Assembly (NCBI RefSeq): GCF_002864685.1
Contig: NZ_NMQZ01000012.1
Span: 1 to 64,000, forward strand
Length of the DNA stretch: 64,000 nucleotides
Source of the DNA: Alloalcanivorax mobilis
GTDB lineage: Bacteria; Pseudomonadota; Gammaproteobacteria; Pseudomonadales; Alcanivoracaceae
Reading direction: 5' to 3'
A program made the translations under genes and the position numbers. The first letter of the stretch is position 1. The number at the start of each line of letters is the position of its first letter. Shown piece by piece: positions 1 through 7,722 of this stretch. The notes beneath the pieces are model-generated. The model was not told where the DNA came from and ran no database searches. It worked only from the letters and a program-made list of their open reading frames with translations.

Positions 1-645
1 TTTGCTGATGTGCGCCTGGGGATAACCGGATTCCGCTTGCCACTGGTTGAACGCCGCCTGGGCGGCGCGCTGGTCGCGCTGGCTGGCCAATCCCTTGTCG
101 ATCACCCGGTGGGCGCGCAGCACCGCGGCCACGTCGTCGGTGGGGTACCAGGTGTCACGGCCGACCATGCGCAGAAACGCAGCGCCGGAATTGCCACCCA
201 TCTGTTTACCGCGCTTCTTGAGAAGTTGCCACATGCCAACCGTGTCTTCGCTCGGCCAGCCCGCCAGCCAGTTGCCGACACTGCCGTATTCGCGCCGCAG
301 ATCCAGGATCAACTGGGCGTTGTGTCGGATCGCTTTCATCTTGCCCCAGTGGCGGATCAACTTTTCGTTCTGCATGCGCTCTTCGAGCATGGCGTCCGGC
401 ATCAACACCAGCTTTTCCGGATCAAAGCCGAAAAAGGCCTGCTCGAACGCCGGCCAGCGGGCGTCCACCAGCGAGTGGGTGAGCCCGGCACGAAACACCC
501 GGCGCGTCATCGCCGAAAAATAGAACGCATCGTCCGGCTTACGCAACTGCGCGGCGCTTTTCACCGCCGGAAGCTGGGCCTGAACCGGCTTCAGCCCACC
601 CTTGCGATTGACCGCCAGGGTCATTAATTCCTTGAACTCAATCAT
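1..645 (-). CDS. DNA-3-methyladenine glycosylase I family protein (3' end outside window)
   Basis: Reading the minus strand from 645 gives an open frame of 215 codons that runs off the left edge of the window. The N-terminus (MIEFKELMTLAVNRKGG), then RKPDDAFYFSAMTRRVFRAG and a later KMKAIRHNAQLILDLRREYG segment follow the helix-hairpin-helix adenine glycosylase family (Tag, Pfam Adenine_glyco), which excises 3-methyladenine from alkylated DNA for base-excision repair. The ATG is preceded by GAGGTAACG, a good ribosome binding site. Family assignment rests on remembered residue pattern, not on a search; the catalytic region is only partly inside the window. It is transcribed divergently from alaA. 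Confidence 0.72.
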   Translation of the reverse strand, partial: MIEFKELMTLAVNRKGGLKPVQAQLPAVKSAAQLRKPDDAFYFSAMTRRVFRAGLTHSLVDARWPAFEQAFFGFDPEKLVLMPDAMLEERMQNEKLIRHWGKMKAIRHNAQLILDLRREYGSVGNWLAGWPSEDTVGMWQLLKKRGKQMGGNSGAAFLRMVGRDTWYPTDDVAAVLRAHRVIDKGLASQRDQRAAQAAFNQWQAESGYPQAHISK

Positions 646-813
646 CGTTACCTCGGTGATCTCCGACACTGCCCGGAGCCGGACGGCGCGCCACCCCGCT
701 CCCTTCGTATACAGTGTTTTCGACCCATTGTAGAATTCACCGCTTCAGGCGCGTGTCGGGCATCGCCGGGCGGCGTAGCGCAACGCACCTTCGGATCAGG
801 GCGAGCAGCATTC

Positions 814-2043
814 ATGAGCGGGCATCAAACCACGATCAACAAATCCGACAAACTCAAAGGGGTTTGCTACGACATCCGCGGGCCGGTACTGCGCGAGGCG
901 CACCGGCTCGAGGACGAAGGCCACCGGGTGATCAAACTGAACATCGGCAACCCGGCGCCGTTCGGCTTCGAAGCACCCGAAGAGCTGCTTCAGGATGTGA
1001 TCCATAACCTGCCCGATTCCACTGGCTACTGCCACTCCAAGGGCCTGTTCCCGGCCCGCAAGGCGATCATGCAGTACACCCAGACCAAGGGCATCGAGAA
1101 TGTCACCGTCGATGACATCATTATCGGCAATGGCGTCTCCGAGCTGATCGTCATGGCGATGCAGGCGCTGCTGAATTACGGCGACGAAGTGCTGCTGCCA
1201 GCACCGGATTATCCCCTGTGGACCGCCGCCGTGCGACTCTCCGGCGGCAACCCGGTGCATTATCTCTGCGATGAACAACAGGACTGGCAGCCGGCGCTCG
1301 ATGACCTGCGCGCCAAGATCACCGACCGTACCCGCGCTCTGGTGATCATCAACCCCAACAACCCCACCGGCGCCAACTACGACAAGGCGCTGCTGCAGGA
1401 AATGCTGGAAATCGCCCGCCAGCACGACCTGATCGTGTTCGCCGACGAAATCTACGACAAGATTCTCTACGACGGCGAAGAGCACCATTCGATCGCCTCG
1501 ATGGCCGACGACCTGCTGTTCATTACCTTTAACGGCCTGTCCAAGAACTACCGGGCGGCCGGTTTTCGTGCCGGCTGGATGGTGATTTCCGGCGCCAAGT
1601 ACCGTGCCGAGAATTACATCGAAGGGCTCGACATGCTGGCCAGCATGCGGCTGTGCGCCAACGTGCCCAGCCAGCACGCGATCCAGACCGCCCTCGGTGG
1701 TTATCAAAGCATCAGCGATCTGGTGCTGCCCACCGGGCGCCTGGGCCGCCAGCGCGACAAAGCCTGGGAGATGCTCAGTGCGATCCCCGGCGTCAGTTGC
1801 GTGAAACCCAAATCCGCGCTCTACCTGTTTCCGCGCCTGGACCCGAAAGTGTTTCCGTTCCAGGACGACGAAGCCTTCGCCCTGGATCTGCTGCGCCAGG
1901 AAAAAGTGCTGATCGTTCAGGGCACCGCCTTCAACTGGCCCCACCCGGACCATTTCCGGGTAGTGTTTCTGCCGCGCCTGGACGACCTGGAAGATTCCAT
2001 CGGGCGCATCGCCAACTACCTGGATAGGGTTCGGAAAAAGTAG
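814..2043 (+). CDS. alaA: Glutamate-pyruvate aminotransferase AlaA (PLP-dependent)
   Basis: The 409-residue product is a class I/II aminotransferase of the AlaA/YfbQ type, which makes alanine from pyruvate with glutamate as donor in the cytoplasm. Visible family features are YDIRGPVLREAHRLEDEGH at the N-terminus, the NPNNPTGANY loop around residue 188, VFADEIYDKILYDG, and the PLP lysine in the motif GLSKNYRAAGFRAGW (Lys244). Length is as expected (E. coli about 405). The start has only a weak upstream purine run (GCGAGCAG). The gene is followed directly by the inverted heptad repeat at 2041-2315, whose first unit begins at the stop codon. Confidence 0.92.
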   Translation: MSGHQTTINKSDKLKGVCYDIRGPVLREAHRLEDEGHRVIKLNIGNPAPFGFEAPEELLQDVIHNLPDSTGYCHSKGLFPARKAIMQYTQTKGIENVTVDDIIIGNGVSELIVMAMQALLNYGDEVLLPAPDYPLWTAAVRLSGGNPVHYLCDEQQDWQPALDDLRAKITDRTRALVIINPNNPTGANYDKALLQEMLEIARQHDLIVFADEIYDKILYDGEEHHSIASMADDLLFITFNGLSKNYRAAGFRAGWMVISGAKYRAENYIEGLDMLASMRLCANVPSQHAIQTALGGYQSISDLVLPTGRLGRQRDKAWEMLSAIPGVSCVKPKSALYLFPRLDPKVFPFQDDEAFALDLLRQEKVLIVQGTAFNWPHPDHFRVVFLPRLDDLEDSIGRIANYLDRVRKK

Positions 2044-2315
2044 CTGCAAGCCAGGGCATCGTGGCGGAGGGGCCGTGCCGGTCAAGAGCCCGTTGAAAGT
2101 TAAAGGTTAAAAGTTAAAAGGTCCTGGCCGAAACGCCTTCCCACGGCCTACGGCCGTGGAAGATCAACGCGGGTTCTCCCTCAAGCGCGGGTACGGCCTT
2201 GCCGTCTTGTGGCCCCCGCCCGCGTTTTCACTTTTCACTTTTAACTTTCAACTAGCGCCTTGCCCACGGCACGGCGCTTCTTCCAGCACAGTCAGCTTGA
2301 AGCTTGAAGCTCTAC
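2041..2315. repeat. Nested heptad inverted-repeat element A (uninterrupted copy)
   Basis: This fills the whole space between the convergent alaA and methyltransferase genes. An outer pair of arms is of GCTGCAA/GCTTGAA type at 2043-2052 and about 2298-2312. Inside it four plus-strand units GTTGAAA, GTTAAAG, GTTAAAA, GTTAAAA (2092-2119) face four inverted units TTTTCAC, TTTTCAC, TTTTAAC, TTTCAAC (2225-2252). The core contains a short perfect palindrome (CCACGGCC, 3-nt loop, GGCCGTGG). Almost the whole element recurs in the same orientation at 57570-61236, where an insertion sequence splits it. Such a structure could act as a bidirectional terminator, but that is inference. Confidence 0.9.
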
Positions 2316-3251
2316 TCAATCCTGATCGAGGTGCTCCGGCCGCCGGTAGCGATAGGCGAGCACTTTCAGCGCCGGTTCGCCGGCCTCGGCAAAACCGGGG
2401 GCGCCGGGCAGCACCGCCTCCAGCTCGGCGCCGGGCAGATGCTCGGCGACCTGCCGTTGCAGCCATTGGCGATCCAGCCAGGGCGCGTTCAGGCACACCA
2501 GCAGCGATGCCCGCGGGGCCAGCAGTTTGCTGAGCCGGCGCAACACCGTGGGGTAGTCTTTCTCGACCATGAAGCTGCCTTTCTGGGCGCTTGGCGGGTC
2601 CACCACGATCGTTTCATAGCGCCCCAGGCTGTGCAGTTTCTTCCAGCTGCGAAAGATGTTGTGCGGCAGGTAATGCACGGCGGCGTCGGCGAAGCCGTTT
2701 TCGCACTGGCTCTCGCGGCCCAGGGCCAGCGCCGGCGCGGACAGATCGATGTTGACCACCCGGCGGGCACCGCCGGCCAACGCCGCCACCGAGAAGGCGC
2801 AGGTAAAACTGAACAGGTTAAGCACGTTGGCGTCGGCGGCACGGTGCCGCAGCCACTGCCGGCCGGGCGCCATATCGGCGAAAAAGCCCAGGTTCTGGCC
2901 GCGCTCAAAATCAAGGCGATAACGCAACCCGTCCTCTTCCACCCAATGCGACCGCGGCGCCTGCCCCACCGCCCATTCGTTGTGCACCGGCCGCCGCTGC
3001 CGGTGCTGCAACAGCAGCGCATCGCATGCCAGTGCCGGCAGGGCGTCGGTCAGGCGCTGTCGCAACGCGGCCAGCACATCCGGCGGGTAATCGTCGAACA
3101 AGGTGGCCACCAGCACCGGCGGATATCGGTCAATACTCAGCCCTTCCCAGCCGGGCACGGTTTTGCCACGGCCGTGAAAAAGGCGGATTCTGGCGTCCTC
3201 GGGCGGAACCAGAGCGGCGTCCAACAGGTCTATTTTCAGGGGCAGGGTCAT
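2316..3251 (-). CDS. Class I SAM-dependent rRNA methyltransferase (RlmI-like catalytic domain)
   Basis: The 311-residue protein matches the catalytic part of the RlmI/RlmK (Methyltrans_SAM) family. It has a substrate-entry segment LDFERGQNLGFFADMAPGR, the SAM-binding stretch VLNLFSFTCAFSVAALAGGA, an acidic strand end NIDLSAPAL, and the catalytic-loop motif VVDPPSAQKGSFMVEKDYP. It lacks the N-terminal PUA domain of RlmI, so the exact RNA target cannot be named. The gene is convergent with alaA, and its stop lies within a few bases of the heptad repeat arm. Confidence 0.85.
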   Translation of the reverse strand: MTLPLKIDLLDAALVPPEDARIRLFHGRGKTVPGWEGLSIDRYPPVLVATLFDDYPPDVLAALRQRLTDALPALACDALLLQHRQRRPVHNEWAVGQAPRSHWVEEDGLRYRLDFERGQNLGFFADMAPGRQWLRHRAADANVLNLFSFTCAFSVAALAGGARRVVNIDLSAPALALGRESQCENGFADAAVHYLPHNIFRSWKKLHSLGRYETIVVDPPSAQKGSFMVEKDYPTVLRRLSKLLAPRASLLVCLNAPWLDRQWLQRQVAEHLPGAELEAVLPGAPGFAEAGEPALKVLAYRYRRPEHLDQD

Positions 3252-3342
3252 AGCGATTCAGGCAGCATGAAAAACCGGCGAAGTATCCCGGGCCATGCGC
3301 TTGAACGCAACCGGGCGCTGCCCCATTTAAGAACCTCCGAAC

Positions 3343-3464
3343 AACGCTTACGACTTTTTTAAAAAACGTTCACGACTGTTTTGTTGAAGAACGTTCATGA
3401 CTGTCTCATTAAAGAGCGTTCAGGACTGTCTCATTAAAGAACGTTCATGACTGTTCCGTTAAAG
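3343..3464 (+). repeat. Five tandem 25-bp repeats upstream of htpX
   Basis: Four units of 25 bp start at 3365, 3390, 3415 and 3440, with a fifth, 22-bp degenerate unit at 3343. The consensus reads AACGTTCATGACTGT followed by CTCATTAAAG. The array ends 4 bp before the GGAG ribosome binding site of htpX, so it lies in the htpX leader or promoter. Regular spacing and position suggest either a multi-site operator or a slippage-generated array. There is no spacer sequence between units, so it is not a CRISPR. Confidence 0.9.
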
Positions 3465-3481
3465 ACTGGAGAAAACACCCC

Positions 3482-4378
3482 ATGATGCGCATCGCGCTTT
3501 TTTTGCTCACCAACCTGGCCGTGATCGTGGTCGCCAGCATCACCCTCAGCCTGCTGGGCGTGAACTCCTATCTGGCGCAAAGCGGCACCGGCCTGGATCT
3601 TGGCAACCTGCTGATCTTCAGCGCCGTGTTCGGTTTCGCCGGTTCCTTTGTTTCGCTGTTGCTGTCCAAACCCATGGCGAAATGGTCCACCCGCACCCAG
3701 GTGATCAAACAGCCCGGCAACGACGCCGAGCGCTGGCTGATCAACACCGTGCAGGAGCTGGCCGACAAGGCCGGCATCAAGATGCCCGAAGTGGGTGTGT
3801 TCCCGGCCCAGCAATCCAACGCCTTCGCCACCGGCTGGAACAAGAACAATGCCCTGGTAGCGGTCTCCCAGGGCTTGCTGCAACGCTTCCGCCCGGAAGA
3901 AGCGCGCGCCGTGCTGGCCCATGAAATCGGCCACGTGGCCAACGGCGACATGGTCACCCTGAGCCTGATCCAGGGGGTAGTGAACACCTTCGTGATCTTC
4001 GCCGCCCGCGTGGTTGGCTCGGTAGTGGACAGCTTCCTGCGCCGCGACGGCCAGGGCGGCCTGGGGTTTGGCTATTACATCGTCGTGTTCGTCGCCGAGA
4101 TCATTTTCGGCATCGCCGCCAGCACCATCGTCATGTGGTTCTCGCGTCGCCGCGAATACCGCGCCGACGTGGCCGGCGCGCAACTGGCCGACCGCCGCGC
4201 CATGATCGGCGCCCTGCAACGGCTCAAGGCCGAGCAGGAAGTGCCCAATCAAATGCCCGATTCGCTGGTGGCCTTCGGCATCAACGGCGGCGTCCGCCAC
4301 GGCCTCGCCGCCCTGTTCCGCTCCCACCCGCCTTTGGATGATCGCATCCAGGCACTCAGCGAGCAGCGGTACGGGTAA
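3482..4378 (+). CDS. htpX: Membrane-bound zinc metalloprotease HtpX
   Basis: The 298-residue M48B protease starts [17 protein letters not shown], essentially the family N-terminus. Two transmembrane segments lie near residues 5-25 and 43-63, the zinc motif HEIGH is at residues 147-151, and two further hydrophobic segments lie near 160-180 and 195-220, followed by the EYRAD motif carrying the third zinc ligand. HtpX degrades misfolded inner-membrane proteins together with FtsH and is usually a membrane-stress gene. GGAG sits 10 nt upstream of the ATG. The 25-bp tandem array just upstream is unusual and could be regulatory. Confidence 0.95.
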   Translation: MMRIALFLLTNLAVIVVASITLSLLGVNSYLAQSGTGLDLGNLLIFSAVFGFAGSFVSLLLSKPMAKWSTRTQVIKQPGNDAERWLINTVQELADKAGIKMPEVGVFPAQQSNAFATGWNKNNALVAVSQGLLQRFRPEEARAVLAHEIGHVANGDMVTLSLIQGVVNTFVIFAARVVGSVVDSFLRRDGQGGLGFGYYIVVFVAEIIFGIAASTIVMWFSRRREYRADVAGAQLADRRAMIGALQRLKAEQEVPNQMPDSLVAFGINGGVRHGLAALFRSHPPLDDRIQALSEQRYG

Positions 4379-4383
4379 CGAGG

Positions 4384-4460
4384 GCTGCAAGCTACAAGCT
4401 GCAAGCTACAAAACCACGGGGGCTGATGGTTAGCTTGAAGCTTGTGGCTTGAGGCTTGTA
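4384..4460. repeat. Heptad inverted-repeat hairpin B
   Basis: Left arm is GCTGCAA, GCTACAA, GCTGCAA, GCTACAA (4384-4411); right arm is GCTTGAA, GCTTGTG, GCTTGAG, GCTTGTA (4433-4460). The arms are in perfect 7-bp register and face each other across a 21-nt loop. The left arm starts 6 nt after the htpX stop. It lies between the convergent htpX and ATP-NAD kinase-like genes. Confidence 0.9.
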
Positions 4461-4510
4461 CGACAATGCAGGAGCGTGCCGGCAGCGCCTTTCCCTGTTC
4501 CGCCTGAGTC

Positions 4511-5653
4511 TTATTCCCCCGCATCCGTGCCAACCCGATACAGCAAGGTGTCTTGGTAGCCGCTGGTGATCGGCCAGAGGCCGCACAATTGCTGGTCGAG
4601 GGTGGCGTCGCCGGTGTCCACCAGCAGGGGGCGGCCGTCCAGGGTGGCGAGTTTGGTGCGGCTGGCGAGAATCCGGATGTTGTGTTTGCCGAGGCGGCGG
4701 ATCACCGCCGGGCTGAGCTGCTGGTTGCCGCGCCCGAACAGGTGGCCCTGGCCCCCGATCACGGTAATCAGGGCCTGGGCGGGGGCGTCGCCAATCACCT
4801 CGAGAATACGTTCGGCGCCCACGTCACTGGCCACTACTTCGCCGTTTTGCACGATGTCCACGCCGAGCAGCGTATTGGCCAGGCCAAGCTGCTCCATGAC
4901 CACCGCCACGGTGGAGCCGGAGCCGACCAGGTAGAAGGTGTCCGGTTCCAGATTGTCGATCACCCAGGCGGCGATCTCGGTGATGACCAGGTCTTCCACT
5001 TCACGGCCGCCGCATTTCACCTGCTGCAGGTAACGCCCCTCGGCGGGCACGTTCAATTCGCCGTAATGGCGGGCCTGCACCCGACCCTCACGGAACGCCT
5101 GTTCATCAATGTCGCGAACCTCCGCGTGGTGCAGGGCCACCAGAGCGCCGCGCAGCAGGTCGTCCAACAGCGCGCCGGCCGCCTCCGGGTTGATCGCATA
5201 GACCGCCGAGTGCATCTTGCAGCCAGCGGGCACGCCCAGCACCGGCACCGCCAGGCCCACCGCATCGACCAGATCACGGGCGGTGCCGTCACCGCCGGCG
5301 AACAGCAACAGTTGCGCCCCGGCGGCGACCATCGCCGTGGCCGCCTCACGGCTGTCGGCGGCTTCACTGCCCGCCGGCGAATGCCCCAGCACCTCGGCGT
5401 CGAGGCCGGCGTCGCGGCAACTCTGTTCGCCCATGGCGCCGCCCCAGGTGAGCCAGCGCACCGGCGGGCGTTGCGGGCCCAGCGCCGCCAGTGCCCGCGT
5501 CATGCGCGCCACCGCCATGGGCGTGGCGCCCCGGCGCAACGCTTCGTCGCGGGTGGCCGCACCGTCGGAGCCTTTCAGGCCCACCGCGCCACCGATGCCG
5601 GCGAACGGGTTGACCAGAACCGCCACCGTCAACATTTCGCTTTGCTTTGTCAT
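4511..5653 (-). CDS. ATP-NAD kinase family protein
   Basis: About 380 residues from the ATG at 5653; a second candidate ATG is at 5635, while an upstream frame extension begins with TTG and looks spurious. MLTVAVLVNPFAGIGGAVGLKGSDG and LLLFAGGDGTARDLVDAVG carry the glycine-rich GGDGT motif of the NAD kinase/diacylglycerol kinase fold, and PVLGVPAGCKMHSAVYAINP follows. This architecture (about 370 residues) is the ATP-NAD kinase-like family of unknown physiological substrate rather than the shorter NadK. Role as a NAD or lipid kinase is inferred from the fold only. Confidence 0.8.
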   Translation of the reverse strand: MTKQSEMLTVAVLVNPFAGIGGAVGLKGSDGAATRDEALRRGATPMAVARMTRALAALGPQRPPVRWLTWGGAMGEQSCRDAGLDAEVLGHSPAGSEAADSREAATAMVAAGAQLLLFAGGDGTARDLVDAVGLAVPVLGVPAGCKMHSAVYAINPEAAGALLDDLLRGALVALHHAEVRDIDEQAFREGRVQARHYGELNVPAEGRYLQQVKCGGREVEDLVITEIAAWVIDNLEPDTFYLVGSGSTVAVVMEQLGLANTLLGVDIVQNGEVVASDVGAERILEVIGDAPAQALITVIGGQGHLFGRGNQQLSPAVIRRLGKHNIRILASRTKLATLDGRPLLVDTGDATLDQQLCGLWPITSGYQDTLLYRVGTDAGE

Positions 5654-5723
5654 AAAACGATCACACCCAATGCAAACAATGGTGGCGTTCAATGCTCATA
5701 TCGCCATACAGGGAGATACCGCC

Positions 5724-5924
5724 ATGAGCTCCGTTCACGCTTTTCGCACTCCGGCTGCCAGTCTGCGCCATGCCGCCTTGATCGACGAACACGGTCAGGA
5801 AATTCCGATCACCGAATCGATGATCCTTCAGGCCTGCGAGACCCTGGAGCGGCATTGGCATTATCCGCCGCCGGCTCGCCGTGAGGCGTCGCCGGCGCTG
5901 CGAACGGTTCGAATAGCCGTGTAA
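5724..5924 (+). CDS. PA1571-type small protein
   Basis: A 66-residue gene starting at an ATG preceded by GGGAG at 8-nt spacing. The core [19 protein letters not shown] followed by ACETLERHW fits my memory of the small Pseudomonas PA1571 family, whose function is unknown. The clear ribosome binding site and a conserved-looking central motif argue that it is real. Its last 116 bases overlap the 3' end of pdxB on the opposite strand, which is unusual. It is divergent from the ATP-NAD kinase-like gene. Confidence 0.75.
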   Translation: MSSVHAFRTPAASLRHAALIDEHGQEIPITESMILQACETLERHWHYPPPARREASPALRTVRIAV

Positions 5925-7050
5925 CCAACGTCTGGAAAGGCGCCGCCACCGCCCCCCGGTGGCACCAGTGGTGCAGCTCGTGCCGGTTCGGGTAGTGCTT
6001 GCGCAGCGCATCAAAGGCGGCACCGGGATCAGCCGCGCCCAGGCTTTCGCGCAGGCGCCCGTCGTCGTCTTCAAGACGGTAGGCGTGGCGCAACAGAGCC
6101 AGCAAAGCGGCTTCATTGTCGACGCCGTGCTCAAGCACAGGCCGCGCCGCCGGTTGCGCCGCCGGCTCGGCGGGCTCGCCGCGCCATTGGCGGTAGGCGT
6201 CGTACAACATGCGGGTGCCCAGCCACTTACCTTCCACGCTGTAACCGGCCACGTGCGGCGAGCCCCGCCACACCTGCTCCAGCAAGCCGGCGTCCAGGCG
6301 GGGCTCACCCTCCCAGACGTCCAGTATCGTCAGCGGGCCCTGGCCGCCGCGCAGGCGCTCCAGCAGCGCCGCGTTGTCGATGACCGCGCCCCGGCAGGTG
6401 CTGATCAGCGTCTGCGCCGCGCTCAGCCGGGCCAGACGCGGCGCATCCAGCAGGTGCCGCGTGGCGTCATCGCCGTCACCGGTGAGCGGCACATGCAGGC
6501 TGATCAGATCCGCCTCCAGAACCTGCTCCAGGGAAGCCAGCGGCACTGGCGTGGAGACACCGGCACGGGCCAGCGGCGGATCACTGGCGATCACCTGCAC
6601 CCCCAGTTCACGCAACCAGAGCGCCACGCGGGCGCCCACATTGCCCAGCCCGGCCAGCCCCACGCGGCTGTTTCGCAACTCACGCCCCTGCCGCTGGCAG
6701 GCCAGCAACAGCGCTTGCAGCACGTATTCCGCCACCCCGCGGGCGTTGCACCCCGGAGCATGGGCGAAGGCGATGCCCAGATCGGCCAGCGCGGCACGAT
6801 CCACATGGTCGGTGCCAATGGTGGCCGAACCCACGAACCGCACCGCGCTGCCCTCGACAAGCTCGCGGGTCACCGGCGTCACCGAGCGCACCAGCAGCAG
6901 TTCGGCGCCGTCCAACTGAGCGCGGGTGAGCGTGCGCCCGTCCACCCGGTGTACCTCGGCGAAGCGCTCGAAGGGCTCCAGGCCGGGCATGTTTTCATCG
7001 GCGATGATTTTTATGAAGTGATTCCGGAGCATAGAGTGATTCCAGGGCAT
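5809..7050 (-). CDS. pdxB: 4-phosphoerythronate dehydrogenase PdxB
   Basis: A D-2-hydroxyacid dehydrogenase family enzyme that oxidises 4-phosphoerythronate in pyridoxal 5'-phosphate synthesis. [18 protein letters not shown] and [18 protein letters not shown] are PdxB hallmarks, with the NAD-binding [20 protein letters not shown], the [17 protein letters not shown] segment, and the [10 protein letters not shown] and TPHxAGYSxEGK-like motifs. The start is ambiguous: ATG at 7050 or 7032 both lie inside an 18-bp tandem repeat, and the usual start methionine before KIIADENMP is an isoleucine here. The final 30-odd residues are low-complexity and overlap the opposite small gene. Confidence 0.9.
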   Translation of the reverse strand: MPWNHSMLRNHFIKIIADENMPGLEPFERFAEVHRVDGRTLTRAQLDGAELLLVRSVTPVTRELVEGSAVRFVGSATIGTDHVDRAALADLGIAFAHAPGCNARGVAEYVLQALLLACQRQGRELRNSRVGLAGLGNVGARVALWLRELGVQVIASDPPLARAGVSTPVPLASLEQVLEADLISLHVPLTGDGDDATRHLLDAPRLARLSAAQTLISTCRGAVIDNAALLERLRGGQGPLTILDVWEGEPRLDAGLLEQVWRGSPHVAGYSVEGKWLGTRMLYDAYRQWRGEPAEPAAQPAARPVLEHGVDNEAALLALLRHAYRLEDDDGRLRESLGAADPGAAFDALRKHYPNRHELHHWCHRGAVAAPFQTLVTRLFEPFAAPATPHGEPAADNANAAPGSRRPEGSSIR

Positions 7051-7065
7051 GGAGTAATCCCAGGG
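7012..7065 (-). repeat. Three 18-bp tandem repeats spanning the pdxB start
   Basis: Three near-identical 18-bp units (plus-strand positions 7012-7029, 7030-7047, 7048-7065) of consensus CATRGAGTGATTCCAGGG cover the first codons of pdxB. Because 18 is a multiple of three, each unit supplies an in-frame codon block and two supply an ATG with a similar upstream GGA. Gain or loss of a unit would add or remove a start codon without a frameshift. Confidence 0.85.
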
Positions 7066-7330
7066 CGTGAGAAGACGCCCTGATGGTCCCGCAAGCGCCG
7101 GTTGAAAGTCTAACGGGAAAGGCAGGCAACCGCATCGTCAGGGCAACGACCACCAGAACAGGAAGTGGCCCCATGATACAGCCTGTGGCCACCTTGCGTG
7201 CCGCTGGAACATTACCGGGTCGCCGACAGAGGGAATTTTAGGGTTCATAGCGTTTTGGCGGGAATCCGTTTCTGACTAGAGGTTTTGCGGTCGGCTTTTT
7301 GGGGTGGGGTTGGGCTCTCCATCGGGGGTC

Positions 7331-7439
7331 GGGCAACCGGGGCGGGCTGGCCAGGACACGCAAAAAGACGCATCCGTGCAGGCTCGAGTCCGGCCGTCCA
7401 TGGCCGGACACGGTCCTGGCCAGCCCGACCCGGTTGCCC
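7331..7439. repeat. Structured hairpin element, copy 1
   Basis: Arms 7331-7357 and 7413-7439 are complementary at 26 of 27 positions. Inside is a second stem GTCCGGCC/GGCCGGAC (7388-7395 and 7402-7409) closing a GTCCAT loop, and a small GCA/TGC stem near 7370-7379. The same architecture, inverted and diverged, occurs at 7531-7646. No convincing coding frame covers it. It lies in the 672-bp gap between pdxB and the AraC regulator; the rest of that gap (7066-7330, 7440-7530 and 7647-7722) shows nothing I can assign. Confidence 0.85.
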
Positions 7440-7530
7440 GCCTTGGGTAGCAGGACCCGCCCGGGGTGTCACCGTGGGCTCGCTGAAGTCGGGTCCGTCC
7501 AGGACGGCGAGCAACGTCTCGAGTGGCACC

Positions 7531-7646
7531 GAATCGAGGTCAAGGTGGGCCCGCCCGGGACCGTGTTTGGCCATGGACGGCCAAACCCGAGCGCACAGGG
7601 ACGTGCTCGTAGCGTGTCCCGGGCGGGCCCGCCTTGTCCTCGATTC
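7531..7646. repeat. Structured hairpin element, copy 2 (inverted)
   Basis: Arms 7531-7561 and 7616-7646 pair at 29 of 31 positions. The inner stem is GTTTGGCC/GGCCAAAC (7565-7572 and 7579-7586) around loop ATGGAC, the reverse complement of the loop in copy 1. Read on the minus strand it aligns along its length with copy 1, including the GGACACGC and ACACGGTCC boundaries. Where copy 1 has CC:GG in the inner stem, copy 2 has TT:AA, so pairing is kept while sequence changes. Confidence 0.85.
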
Positions 7647-7722
7647 ACCCTCAGCACACCGCCACCGCCCAGCGAGCCCGATAAATCAGCACGCGTTCCC
7701 GTCAATCCGCGATGAACCAATT

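Noticed and set aside
3343-3464. Possible CRISPR array
   Set aside because: Units are contiguous with no spacers and no cas genes are nearby.
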